In this document: positions 24,564-32,739 of the stretch, piece after piece
How the letters are laid out: the number at the start of each line of letters is the position of its first letter
How positions within the stretch are numbered: the stretch's first letter is position 1
From: an uncultured Synergistales bacterium
Lineage (GTDB): Bacteria > Synergistota > Synergistia > Synergistales > Aminobacteriaceae
Assembly (NCBI GenBank): GCA_905233215.1
Contig: CAJODC010000012.1
Span: 1 to 44,180, forward strand
Direction of reading: 5' to 3'
DNA: 44,180 bases
Program-made: the position numbers and the translations under genes
Notes under the pieces: model-generated
Database searches by the model: none
Seen by the model: the letters and a program-made list of their open reading frames with translations, nothing else
Told to the model about the DNA's origin: nothing

Positions 24564-25460
24564 TTGAACCTTAATATTTTCATTCAGCACTTCATAAACG
24601 CCTTGAGTTTAGGTTCTCTTTACGGTCTTGTTGCTGTCGGTTACACGATGGTTTACGGAATTTTGAGACTGATTAACTTTGCTCACGGCGATATTTTTAT
24701 GCTTGGTGCTTACTTCGTCTACTTCGCTACTATTGTTTATCATCTTCCTTGGGCAGTCGGCGTAATAACAGCCGTAATCTTAACGACAATATGCGGACTT
24801 CTCGTTGACAGGATAGCCTACAAACCCCTCCGTGAAGCTCCGAGAATTTCGGCGTTAATCAGCGCAATCGGTGTGTCATTCTTCATTGAGAATTTCGCCG
24901 TTGTTGTGTTTACGGGAATGCCTCGTCCAGTCGTACAGCCTCCTATTTTGATGAAGCCTATTGAATTTTCCGGCGGTGTCAGGCTCATTCCTCTTGGGAT
25001 TCTCGTGCCTGTCGTAGCCTTTGTGCTTGTCGGCGGTCTGATGTGGCTTTTGTACTGCACGAAGCCGGGACTTGCGATGCGTGCGATCTCGTTTGACATT
25101 GAGACGACTAGAATGATGGGTGTGTCGGTCAACAAGATCATCGCTCTCGCTTTCGGTCTAGGCTCTGCGCTTGCTGCTGTTGCCGGAATAATGTGGGCGT
25201 TGCGTTACCCTCGTGTTGAGCCGTTCATGGGAATGACACCGGGAATCAAGGCGTTCATTGCCGCTGTGTTCGGCGGAATCGGAAGCGTTCCGGGAGCGAT
25301 GATAGGAGGATTGATACTGGGCTTTGTCGAGATAATGTCAGTCGCTTTCTTCCCGACCCTCTCAGGCTATAAAGATGCGTTCGCTTTCTTGCTGCTGATA
25401 ATGATACTGCTGTTCAGGCCGACGGGGCTTCTTGGCGAGAAACTGGAGGACAAAATATAA
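24564..25460 (+). CDS. livH: Branched-chain amino acid-type ABC permease LivH
   Basis: LivH is one of two inner-membrane subunits of the Liv/HAAT family, which imports branched-chain amino acids or related compounds. The 298-residue protein has the family opening LGSLYGLVAVGYTMVYGILR, LINFAHGDIFMLGAY (diagnostic), the coupling motif KPGLAMRAISFDIETTRMMG and the C-terminal LLLIMILLFRPTGLLGE. The start is TTG 24564; AAAGAG lies about 10 nt upstream and no better in-frame start exists. Its stop overlaps the next start (TAATG). It follows the unrelated DUF3798 system in the same direction with only 18 nt between. Confidence 0.93.
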   Translation: MNLNIFIQHFINALSLGSLYGLVAVGYTMVYGILRLINFAHGDIFMLGAYFVYFATIVYHLPWAVGVITAVILTTICGLLVDRIAYKPLREAPRISALISAIGVSFFIENFAVVVFTGMPRPVVQPPILMKPIEFSGGVRLIPLGILVPVVAFVLVGGLMWLLYCTKPGLAMRAISFDIETTRMMGVSVNKIIALAFGLGSALAAVAGIMWALRYPRVEPFMGMTPGIKAFIAAVFGGIGSVPGAMIGGLILGFVEIMSVAFFPTLSGYKDAFAFLLLIMILLFRPTGLLGEKLEDKI

Positions 25461-27286
25461 TGCAGAGAGTAAGAAATTTATTGCTGACGATAATTTCTGT
25501 CGCCATTTTCGCGCTGTTCCTCGAAAAAGCTCCGACATTCCTCAATGGTTACTGGCAGAGAATACTCAACCTGATAGCAATCAACGCTATACTTGCGTTA
25601 AGTCTCAATCTCATTTACGGAATGACGGGAATGTTCTCGCTCGGCCACGCAGGATTTATGGCGATAGGCGCATATGTCTCAGCGTTGTTGGTGTTGAGTC
25701 CGGCGCAGAAAAACGCTATGTGGATTCTTGAGGACATTTACCCGTGGCTCCTTGATGTGAACGCTCCATTTATCGCCTCAATCATCATCGCTGGAATCGT
25801 GGCAGCGTTCTTCGGAATGCTTGTGGCACTTCCAGTGTTGAGACTCGGCGGTGATTATCTCGGAATTGCAACGCTGGGTTTCGCCGAGATAATACGAATC
25901 CTAATCACCAACACAGCACGGCTCACCAACGGTTCACTCGGTCTGAAGGGTATTCCTGCACACACTACGCTGTTCATGAGCTGGGGCTGTCTCGGTGTTG
26001 TACTGCTCTGCATGGTCTGCATGTTACGGAGCAACTTCGGCGGTGTCCTTCGTGCTGTCCGTGATGATGAAGTCGCTGCCAGAATGATGGGTATCAACAC
26101 TTTTCGCGTGAAGGTGCTTGCTTTCACTCTGGGCTGTTTCGGGGGCGGTCTCGGCGGTGCGTTGATGGGAAATCTCATCACTACCATTGATCCTCGAATG
26201 TTCATGATCACGCAGACCTACAACATTTTGATGATAATTGTTGTCGGCGGTCTCGGTTCGGTAACAGGCTCTATAATCGGCTCTGCACTTGTTACAACGA
26301 TGTTGGAATGGCTGAGGTTTGTCGAAAACCCAATCACAATCGCAGGCATAAACATTCCCGGCATTCCCGGAATGAGAATGGTAATCTTCTCGCTTCTCCT
26401 CATAATCGTGATAATCTTCAGACGTGAGGGCATAATGGGAATGAGGGAATTTACGTGGGATATATTCTTCCCGAAACGTAAAGCAAAGTCTCAGGAAAAA
26501 ATTTCCGAGTCTGATACAGTCCTCGAAGTCAAAGACGTTGTGTTAAAGTTCGGAGGACTCTCGGCGATTGATAGTCTCAGTTTCGACATAAAGCACGGTC
26601 AGATTATGGGCTTAATCGGGCCGAACGGTGCCGGTAAAACTTCAGCGTTCAACGTCATCAGCGGTTTCTATAAGCCTACATCAGGGACGATAAAATTCAT
26701 GGGCAAGTCAATAGGAGGTTTACGGCCTGATGAAGTCTGCCGTGCCGGAATGAGCAGAACGTTCCAGAATATCAGACTTTTCGGACATGAGACAGTGTTG
26801 CAGAACGTCATGATAGGGTCAAGGATACGTCAAAAATATTCATGGTGGATGACGCTCGCGCCGTTCATTTTCACTGACGTTATACGGGAAGACTCAGCCG
26901 TAAGAGCCAGAGCGATGGACTTGCTCTCACAGCTTGGGCTTGCCGATTTCGCTGACGATGAAGCGTCCTCACTTCCTTACGGAGCGCAGAGAAGGCTCGA
27001 AATTGCCAGAGCGTTGGCGACAAGGCCGAAATTCCTGTTACTCGATGAACCTGCTGCAGGAATGAATCCTCAAGAGTCGGAAGAGCTTTTGCAGTTCATA
27101 CGGAGACTGAGAGATGATTTTGACCTGACAATATTGTTGATTGAGCATGACATGAAAGTTGTTATGAACGTCTGCGATTACATTCACGTTCTTGATCAGG
27201 GAGTACACATAGCGCAGGGAACGCCTGAAGAGATCAAAGCGAATCCGAGAGTTGTCGAGGCTTATTTAGGGAAGGGGGCGGCGTAA
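25460..27286 (+). CDS. livM: LivM-LivG fusion: permease plus ATPase
   Basis: One 608-residue chain carries both the second permease and the first ATPase of a Liv system. Residues 1-330 are LivM (LNLIYGMTGMFSLGHAGFMA, RLGGDYLGIATLGFAEI, coupling segment RAVRDDEVAARMMGIN, and IIFRREGIMG at the end). After a charged linker (about 331-352) residues 353-608 are LivG: Walker A GPNGAGKTS, Q-loop FQNIRLFG, signature-like SLPYGAQRRLEIARAL, Walker B FLLLDEPAAGMNP and the H-loop of LLIEHDMKVVM. Both halves are full length, so it is a real fusion and not a sequencing error. LivM-LivG fusions occur in other bacteria. ATG 25460 overlaps the livH stop; livF follows directly. Confidence 0.93.
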   Translation: MQRVRNLLLTIISVAIFALFLEKAPTFLNGYWQRILNLIAINAILALSLNLIYGMTGMFSLGHAGFMAIGAYVSALLVLSPAQKNAMWILEDIYPWLLDVNAPFIASIIIAGIVAAFFGMLVALPVLRLGGDYLGIATLGFAEIIRILITNTARLTNGSLGLKGIPAHTTLFMSWGCLGVVLLCMVCMLRSNFGGVLRAVRDDEVAARMMGINTFRVKVLAFTLGCFGGGLGGALMGNLITTIDPRMFMITQTYNILMIIVVGGLGSVTGSIIGSALVTTMLEWLRFVENPITIAGINIPGIPGMRMVIFSLLLIIVIIFRREGIMGMREFTWDIFFPKRKAKSQEKISESDTVLEVKDVVLKFGGLSAIDSLSFDIKHGQIMGLIGPNGAGKTSAFNVISGFYKPTSGTIKFMGKSIGGLRPDEVCRAGMSRTFQNIRLFGHETVLQNVMIGSRIRQKYSWWMTLAPFIFTDVIREDSAVRARAMDLLSQLGLADFADDEASSLPYGAQRRLEIARALATRPKFLLLDEPAAGMNPQESEELLQFIRRLRDDFDLTILLIEHDMKVVMNVCDYIHVLDQGVHIAQGTPEEIKANPRVVEAYLGKGAA

Positions 27287-28015
27287 ATGTCAATGTTGAA
27301 GATAGAAAATCTCAACGTTAATTACGGAGCGATACACGCAGTCCGAGACGTATCACTTGAAATAAACAAGGGCGAAATCGTAACGCTAATCGGCGCGAAC
27401 GGAGCAGGAAAATCAAGCGTTATCCGAGCCATAATGGGACTGGTGAAATCGAAGGCCGACCAGATGAGTTACACTTCCCCCCGAGACGGAAAGACCGTCA
27501 GCATTCTCGGCAAACCTGCTGAAGAACATGTAAAGATAGGAATCTCGCTCAGTCCCGAAGGAAGAAGAATACTCCCTCATTTGACGGTTGAAGAGAATTT
27601 GACGCTCGGTGCTTACACTCGCAGTGACTCGAATGGGATCGCTGACGACATGGAGTATGTCTACACGCTATTCCCAAGACTGAAGGAAAGACACAGGCAG
27701 AAGGGCGGAACGCTTTCCGGCGGTGAACAGCAGATGTTAGCCGTAGGAAGGGCATTGATGAGCCGTCCTGATTTGCTGATGCTTGATGAACCGAGTTTAG
27801 GACTCGCTCCTGTTCTTGTTGATGAAGTGTTCGGAATAATCAGGGAGATTAACGCTCAAGGCAGAACGATTTTGCTTGTTGAACAGAACGCTTTTGCAGC
27901 GTTGAAGGCCGCTCACAGGGCGTATGTTCTTGAGGTTGGAACGGTGAATCTTTCCGGGACAGGCGCGGAACTTCTGAACAATCCTAAAGTCAGAGCCGCT
28001 TACTTGGGCGGTTAA
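27287..28015 (+). CDS. livF: Branched-chain amino acid-type ABC ATPase LivF
   Basis: This is the second ATPase of the Liv system, 242 residues. It has Walker A GANGAGKSS, the LivF-typical SPEGRRILPHLTVEENL, signature LSGGEQQMLAVGRAL and Walker B LLMLDEPSLGLAP with the H-loop LLVEQNAFAAL. It carries a slightly longer loop after the first helix (VKSKADQMSYTSPRDGKTVS) than most LivF. ATG 27287 follows the livMG stop with no gap. The gene ends the transport block and is followed by a terminator; no livJ/livK-type binding protein is found downstream. Confidence 0.94.
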   Translation: MSMLKIENLNVNYGAIHAVRDVSLEINKGEIVTLIGANGAGKSSVIRAIMGLVKSKADQMSYTSPRDGKTVSILGKPAEEHVKIGISLSPEGRRILPHLTVEENLTLGAYTRSDSNGIADDMEYVYTLFPRLKERHRQKGGTLSGGEQQMLAVGRALMSRPDLLMLDEPSLGLAPVLVDEVFGIIREINAQGRTILLVEQNAFAALKAAHRAYVLEVGTVNLSGTGAELLNNPKVRAAYLGG

Positions 28016-28029
28016 GGAATTTTGTTACA

Positions 28030-28060
28030 CCCCGTTCGATTGTGGACGGGGAATTTTTTT
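28030..28060 (+). terminator. Terminator of the transport block
   Basis: CCCCGTTC (28030-28037) pairs with GGACGGGG (28044-28051; one G-T pair) around GATTGT, followed by AATTTTTTT to 28060. It lies 15 nt after the livF stop. Confidence 0.9.
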
Positions 28061-28072
28061 GCCACGATAAAA

Positions 28073-28561
28073 TCACCTCGTTTGGTCTTCTTTACGGAAT
28101 GCTCTTGCGACTGCTGATACTGTATCTGTTAAAGCTCCCAGCAGGGCTTTTACTCCCGCGACAATCTGAGGCATGGCAAGAAGCGCGATTATTATTGACA
28201 GAGTCCAATAGTTCCATGTGTAAAGATTGTTCACATCATGCTTGAGACCCGTTATGTCGTTCTGTAATACCTCAACCTTAGCTTCAAGTCTGTCAAACCT
28301 AGCATCAATCTTGTCGAACTTAGCATCAACCTTATTGAATTTCTCATCAACCGTGTCGAACTTTTCATCAACTTTCCCTTCAAACGCGCTAATTCTTCTG
28401 TCAATCCTCTCTGTGAGTGCGTTAAATTCCTTCAACATCGTTGAACGAAACTCCGCATTCTCTGCCCTCATATCTGAAAGCTGTTTGTCTGTCCGCGCAA
28501 AATGTTCCCTCAACAAAAGCTCAAGTTTGGCCATGTCTACGCTATTATCACCGCTGGTCAT
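28073..28561 (-). CDS. Coiled-coil protein with C-terminal membrane helix (heptad repeats)
   Basis: This 162-residue protein has no known function. Residues about 45-110 form an unusually regular heptad array (KVDEKFD, TVDEKFN, KVDAKFD, KIDARFD, RLEAKVE): five consecutive seven-residue units with V/I and F in the core, predicting a long parallel coiled coil. A hydrophobic helix follows (WTLSIIIALLAMPQIVAG, about 118-136), then a short region and a basic tail (RAFRKEDQTR). AAAGGAGG lies 11 nt before ATG 28561. The layout parallels the proteins at 4779-5123 and 41297-41659. It stands alone between two plus-strand operons. DUF1640-like or XhlA-like labels are possible but unproven. Confidence 0.75.
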   Translation of the reverse strand: MTSGDNSVDMAKLELLLREHFARTDKQLSDMRAENAEFRSTMLKEFNALTERIDRRISAFEGKVDEKFDTVDEKFNKVDAKFDKIDARFDRLEAKVEVLQNDITGLKHDVNNLYTWNYWTLSIIIALLAMPQIVAGVKALLGALTDTVSAVARAFRKEDQTR

Positions 28562-28671
28562 GATTCACATTGCCTCCTTTAGCGATACTAATCATATTGT
28601 AGCCTAACACTACACGCAGTCAAACTCACCTGTGTTAAGATAACGCAACACAAGGAGGTCTCATAGCAAGA

Positions 28672-29556
28672 ATGAAAAACGCAGTCCGAAAATTTTTCAC
28701 GCTCTCTTTCGCTCTAATCACGACCGAATGGAAAGCCGTTGCAACAATCATCATCGCTAGTTCACTTCAAGCCTTCGCGGTCAATTACTTCACGCTTCAT
28801 TACCGTTTCCCTGATTTAGGAGTCTCAGGTATAGCCGTCCTCACAAATTACATGTTCTCGCTTTCGCCGAATTGGGTAATCCTCATCGGCAACATCATTC
28901 TGATTTTATGGACATGGCGCGATTTGAACCTTCATTTTTTGGGACTGACACTCACCGCAATTCTAACCTTCTCGTTAATGCTCTCCGTTTTTTCACATTA
29001 TCCCTTGTCTTTGCCTGATGATAAATTCATGGCTACGGTGATAACGGGTCTCATCAAAGGTTTTGCGGGCGGATTGATGTTCAACGTTGGAGGCTCAGGC
29101 GGCGGAACTGACATTCTCGCTATGGCACTCCGACGGCGTTACGGTCTCGAAGTCGGACGCTTCACTATCTTCATCAACATGTTCATTCTCGCAATCTCTA
29201 TCGGAGTCGTCGGACTCGAATCTGTCGTCTACGGTGCTGTCGGTCTCTACGTCAACGGTGTTACGACTGACAGCGTTACGAGGAGTTTCGACAAACGAAA
29301 GCAGGCAATAATCATCACGAACATTCCCGATGAAGTCAGCAAGTTCATCAACGATCACGGAAGAGGCGTTACACGTTTTGAGGGCAGGGGAGGTTACACA
29401 GGTCAAGAAAGGCCGGTGCTGTTCACATTGCTTTCACCGAGTCAGGTTGTTTTGCTGAAACGTTTTCTCAAAGAACATGATGAACGCGCTTTCGTGTCAA
29501 TCTGTGATGCTGCCGAAGTTTTAGGTCAAGGCTTCAAGAGTTGGCGGTCATTGTAA
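28672..29556 (+). CDS. YitT family membrane protein
   Basis: This is a 294-residue member of the YitT/DUF161 family: about five to six transmembrane helices (residues 15-205) followed by a C-terminal DUF2179 domain. Visible family motifs are LGVSGIAVL near the start, FNVGGSGGGTDILAM (the GGS.GGTDI motif), VYGAVGLYVNGVTTDSV, and, in the soluble tail, ITNIPDEVSKFI plus HGRGVTRFEGRGGYTG. The function of the family is not settled; some members have been proposed as transporters, but evidence is thin. AAGGAGG sits 13 nt before ATG 28672, a wide spacing, but there is no better start. It is 59 nt upstream of the acyl-CoA ligase pair and could be cotranscribed. Confidence 0.9.
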   Translation: MKNAVRKFFTLSFALITTEWKAVATIIIASSLQAFAVNYFTLHYRFPDLGVSGIAVLTNYMFSLSPNWVILIGNIILILWTWRDLNLHFLGLTLTAILTFSLMLSVFSHYPLSLPDDKFMATVITGLIKGFAGGLMFNVGGSGGGTDILAMALRRRYGLEVGRFTIFINMFILAISIGVVGLESVVYGAVGLYVNGVTTDSVTRSFDKRKQAIIITNIPDEVSKFINDHGRGVTRFEGRGGYTGQERPVLFTLLSPSQVVLLKRFLKEHDERAFVSICDAAEVLGQGFKSWRSL

Positions 29557-29615
29557 TTTTCGTCTGTGTTAATATTATTGACAGTACGAAAAATTTTTCA
29601 CAAGGTGTTGTGTCA

Positions 29616-31112
29616 ATGCTCAATAACATAATAGATGAATATCTTTCATCAAAGCCACAAGAAAATTGCTGCTGGTTCAATCACAAATGGATAAGCAGAA
29701 AAGATTTCAAGGCTCTTGCTGACGACTGCACGGAAATTTTACGCTCTTCAGGCTTCACGGCCGGTCAGAGACTCGCTGTACTCATGCCGAATACGCCGAT
29801 GACGCTCGCTGTGATATTGTCCGTGTGGAGGCTTGGCGGTGTATTCTGTCCTTTGAACGAAAAGACGGGCGAAATCTCGCTCCTAAAGACACTCAAACTT
29901 CTCAAGCCCTTCGCCGTCATTTTGTCCGAAAACGTCAACGACAAATTAGAATCAGCCCTCAATGAAGCAGGCTGGCCGTGTGCAAGATTCGGGAACGAGA
30001 AATTTTCAGGCAGTGAGAATTTCACAGGCAAGACTCAGACCGCCGATGATTTCGACAAAACACTGGCCGTAATCTTCTCGACTTCAGGAACAACTGGAGA
30101 CCCCAAAGCCGTTCCTCTGACTCACGCCAACATTCTCGACAACATTAACGCCTGTCTCGAACACGTTCCGGGCCTTACGCCGGAGAGGTCTCTGCTTAAC
30201 GTCCTGCCTAATTTCCACGCTTTCGGCTTCACCATCGGCGGAATACTTCCCTTCGTACTCGGAGCGACTCAAGTCTTGGTAACAAGTTTCATGCCTCCTT
30301 CAAACACCTTGAAGGCCATTGAGGAGTCGAAACTTGACGTTATACTTCTTGTGCCGACTATGGTAGGTTTTGCCGCGTCAATGCTTGAGAAGCAGGGCAA
30401 AAAATTGACGGGGATAAAACTCTTGATTGCTGGCGGAGACAGGTACAACACGAAGATTGACGACAGAGTTACAGCCGCTTTCGGAGTGCCTTTGATTGAG
30501 GGATACGGAATCACTGAATGTTCTCCCGTTCTCGCCGTCAATCCAACTCCTTCAGTCAGGAAACTCGGTACAGTAGGACCTGCCTTGCCGAGATTTGAGC
30601 TTCAGTTACGGAGCGAAGCTGGAGAAATTTTGCCGATTCCCGGCGAGGGCGTTTTGTGGTGTAAAGGGCCTTCGGTTACGTCAGGATATTATCACGCTCC
30701 TGAAGTCAACAAAGAAAGATTCGTTGACGGCTGGTTCAACACAGGCGATTACGTTCAGATTGACTCTGACGGCTACATCAAGATACTTGACCGAGTAACA
30801 GACATAATCATAGTCGGCGGTTTCAACGTTTACCCTCAGGAAGTCGAAGCGATTTTGTCAGAACACCCAGCCGTGAACACTGCCGTTGTTGTAGGAATGC
30901 CGAACAACATCAGCGGTGAAGTCCCAAAAGCCTACGTCATCAAACAGCAGGGAGCTGACGTAACAGAAAACGAGCTTGTGAAATTCTGCAAGGAAAGATT
31001 ATCACATTACAAAGTGCCGAGAAGCGTTGAATTTGTCGACTCGCTTCCTATTTCAGCGACAGGAAAAATTTTAAGGCGTGTATTGCGTCAGAAAGAAAGA
31101 GAGAAAAATTAG
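29616..31112 (+). CDS. AMP-forming acyl-CoA ligase 1
   Basis: This enzyme is expected to activate a carboxylic acid with ATP to an acyl-AMP and pass it to CoA or another thiol. The 498-residue protein has the P-loop-like A3 motif STSGTTGDPKAVPLTH, A5 GYGITECSPVLAVNP, A7 GWFNTGDY, A8 DRVTDIIIVGGFNVYPQEVE and the A10 lysine in ATGKILRR. The domain set resembles long-chain acyl-CoA synthetases and the C-terminal half of Aas (acyl-ACP synthetase). I take ATG 29616, with AAGGTG about 8 nt upstream; a longer reading would run into yitT. The next gene is a paralogue starting directly after the stop, and the two share the block RGPSVT/KGPSVT and GGFNVYPQEVE, so they arose by tandem duplication. Substrate is unknown. 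Confidence 0.88.
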   Translation: MLNNIIDEYLSSKPQENCCWFNHKWISRKDFKALADDCTEILRSSGFTAGQRLAVLMPNTPMTLAVILSVWRLGGVFCPLNEKTGEISLLKTLKLLKPFAVILSENVNDKLESALNEAGWPCARFGNEKFSGSENFTGKTQTADDFDKTLAVIFSTSGTTGDPKAVPLTHANILDNINACLEHVPGLTPERSLLNVLPNFHAFGFTIGGILPFVLGATQVLVTSFMPPSNTLKAIEESKLDVILLVPTMVGFAASMLEKQGKKLTGIKLLIAGGDRYNTKIDDRVTAAFGVPLIEGYGITECSPVLAVNPTPSVRKLGTVGPALPRFELQLRSEAGEILPIPGEGVLWCKGPSVTSGYYHAPEVNKERFVDGWFNTGDYVQIDSDGYIKILDRVTDIIIVGGFNVYPQEVEAILSEHPAVNTAVVVGMPNNISGEVPKAYVIKQQGADVTENELVKFCKERLSHYKVPRSVEFVDSLPISATGKILRRVLRQKEREKN

Positions 31113-32603
31113 ATGGAACGTCTCGAAAACATCATCATTCCGAAACTCAGCGAGGACACATCAGCGAATTTATACTGGTGGGACGGAAAATGGTATACAC
31201 GCGCTGACCTGCTCGGAATCGTCAGCAACTGTGAAAATGTCCTCCGCAACGCTGGATTTTCACGAGGCCAGAGACTTGTTGTCATGCTCAAAAATTCACC
31301 GTTAATCCCGGCATTGTCGCTGGCTGTCTGGAAACTCGGCGGGATTTTCTGCCCTTTGAACGAAAGAGCAGGACTCGAGTCTTTGACTGGCACTCTTGAA
31401 CTCATCAAGCCGTTTGCCGTCATCGCTGAACACGAAATCCCCGAACTTGCAAAGACATGGCCGTTCCTCACTTGCGACTTGGACAGCGTGAGCCTTCCTG
31501 CCTTCACCGGGAAAACTCAAACGCCTGAACCTGACGAACTCGCCGTAATTTTCGCAACTTCAGGGACAACAGGACTCCCGAAGGCTGTACCGTTGACACA
31601 CACTAACCTCATCAGCAACTGCCGGGACACTAACGCAATGGTGTCGTCAATCAACAGCGATGACACATTCCTGACCGTTTTGCCGAATTTCCACTCTTTC
31701 GGTTACACGGTAACGACAATTCTGCCTTTGACGATAGGCGCAAGGCTTGCTATTGCTCCGTCATTCCTTCCTCCTTCCGTAACGATAAGGGCAATCGTTG
31801 AGGTAAAAATTGACGTGATGTTCGTTGTTCCAGCGATAGCATCATTCTTGGTCATGAATGTCGAAAAAGGGAAATTGCCGCCTGAAGCGTTGTCAAGGAT
31901 TCGTGTTATCTGCACAGGAGGCGACAAACTTAACCCGAATTTGCACAAGACGGCCATGAAATTTTTGGGACGCGACATCATGGAAGGTTACGGACTGACA
32001 GAGACATCGCCTGTTGTCTGTGTCAACCATGACTGCGAGCATCAGCAGATAGGCAGCATCGGCCCTGTGCTTCCCAGTTACGAGTACAAGCTGAAGACTC
32101 GTGAAGGCCAAGACACTGACGAAAAAGAAGGAGTGCTTTGGGTGAGAGGGCCTTCGGTTACACCGGGCTACCTTCACGCTCCTGAGATTACCGCCGAGAG
32201 ATTCGATGCTGACGGATTCTTCAACACCGGCGATTACGTGAGACTTGAGACTCATGACGGCGAGGAATTTGTTTACGTTCTCGACAGGGTAACGGACATC
32301 ATCATTGTTGGAGGCTTCAACGTTTACCCGCAGGAAGTCGAAAAAGTTTTGGCTGAACACCCTGATGTCAGACAAGCTGTCGTAGTGGGAATGCCTCACG
32401 ATATTAACGGACAGATTCCGAAGGCGTACATCATGCTTGAGGAGGGAGCGAAGACTGAGGAACGTGATATTATCCGATTTGCGAAAGAACACCTCGCGCA
32501 CTTCAAAGTTCCGAGAAGAGTGGAATTTGTCACGGAGTTTCCTTTGTCGGGAACAGGGAAGATTCTCAGAAGAGTTTTACGCGACAGGGCTGCTGGGAAG
32601 TAA
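31113..32603 (+). CDS. AMP-forming acyl-CoA ligase 2 (tandem paralogue)
   Basis: This is a 496-residue paralogue of the preceding gene with the same motif order: ATSGTTGLPKAVPLTHTNLI, GYGLTETSPVVCVN, GFFNTGDYV, DRVTDIIIVGGFNVYPQEVE and the catalytic lysine of SGTGKILRR. The two proteins differ widely in the substrate-pocket region around residues 190-260, so they probably use different acids. ATG 31113 begins right after the upstream stop, which makes translational coupling likely; the ribosome-binding sequence would lie in the 3' end of gene 1 (AGAAAGAGAG). Length and domain composition are normal. A role in fatty-acid or organic-acid activation, or salvage to acyl-ACP, are alternatives. Confidence 0.88.
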   Translation: MERLENIIIPKLSEDTSANLYWWDGKWYTRADLLGIVSNCENVLRNAGFSRGQRLVVMLKNSPLIPALSLAVWKLGGIFCPLNERAGLESLTGTLELIKPFAVIAEHEIPELAKTWPFLTCDLDSVSLPAFTGKTQTPEPDELAVIFATSGTTGLPKAVPLTHTNLISNCRDTNAMVSSINSDDTFLTVLPNFHSFGYTVTTILPLTIGARLAIAPSFLPPSVTIRAIVEVKIDVMFVVPAIASFLVMNVEKGKLPPEALSRIRVICTGGDKLNPNLHKTAMKFLGRDIMEGYGLTETSPVVCVNHDCEHQQIGSIGPVLPSYEYKLKTREGQDTDEKEGVLWVRGPSVTPGYLHAPEITAERFDADGFFNTGDYVRLETHDGEEFVYVLDRVTDIIIVGGFNVYPQEVEKVLAEHPDVRQAVVVGMPHDINGQIPKAYIMLEEGAKTEERDIIRFAKEHLAHFKVPRRVEFVTEFPLSGTGKILRRVLRDRAAGK

Positions 32604-32615
32604 GGAACGTTTAAC

Positions 32616-32653
32616 CGGCGGTTGGGGCTGTGAGGCTCTGACCGCTGTTTTTT
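32616..32653 (+). terminator. Probable terminator after the acyl-CoA ligases
   Basis: CGGCGGT (32616-32622) pairs with ACCGCTG (32641-32647; one G-T pair) over an 18-nt loop, followed by six T. The large loop makes it weaker than the other terminators in the window. Confidence 0.5.
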
Positions 32654-32690
32654 CTGACTGTGTTCATTTATGAGGCTTGATTTAGGGTTG

Positions 32691-32739
32691 AAGGAGGGGT
32701 AATCTTCCCAGCGAAATTCATCGGAAGTGAGATGAAATA
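32691..32739 (+). promoter_or_regulatory. Leader of the symporter gene with an extra Shine-Dalgarno-like site
   Basis: AAGGAGGGG (32691-32699) is a near-perfect ribosome-binding sequence but lies 40 nt before the real start, ATG 32740, which has its own GGAAGTGAG at 32723-32731. A short frame runs from the first site to a TAA (32738-32740) that overlaps that ATG. Its in-frame ATG (32732) leaves only M-K-stop. It could be a translational-coupling leader or chance. Confidence 0.3.

Noticed and set aside
25460-27286. The livM-livG joint could be a sequencing frameshift that removed a stop codon
   Set aside because: Both halves are complete, are joined by a plausible charged linker, and such fusions are known in other bacteria; treated as a true fusion.
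28262-28420. Short-interval repeats resembling a CRISPR or minisatellite
   Set aside because: The 21-nt periodicity is explained by the heptad repeats (KVDEKFD type) of the encoded coiled coil; there are no spacers.
29578-29600. A TTGACA (29578-29583) before the acyl-CoA ligase as promoter -35
   Set aside because: No -10 hexamer lies 16-18 nt downstream; the adjacent GAAAAATTTTTC is only an AT palindrome.
31893-32501. A 202-codon minus-strand frame opposite the second acyl-CoA ligase
   Set aside because: It is antisense to conserved AMP-ligase motifs, has odd composition and no start signal; open only because of the codon bias of the sense gene.
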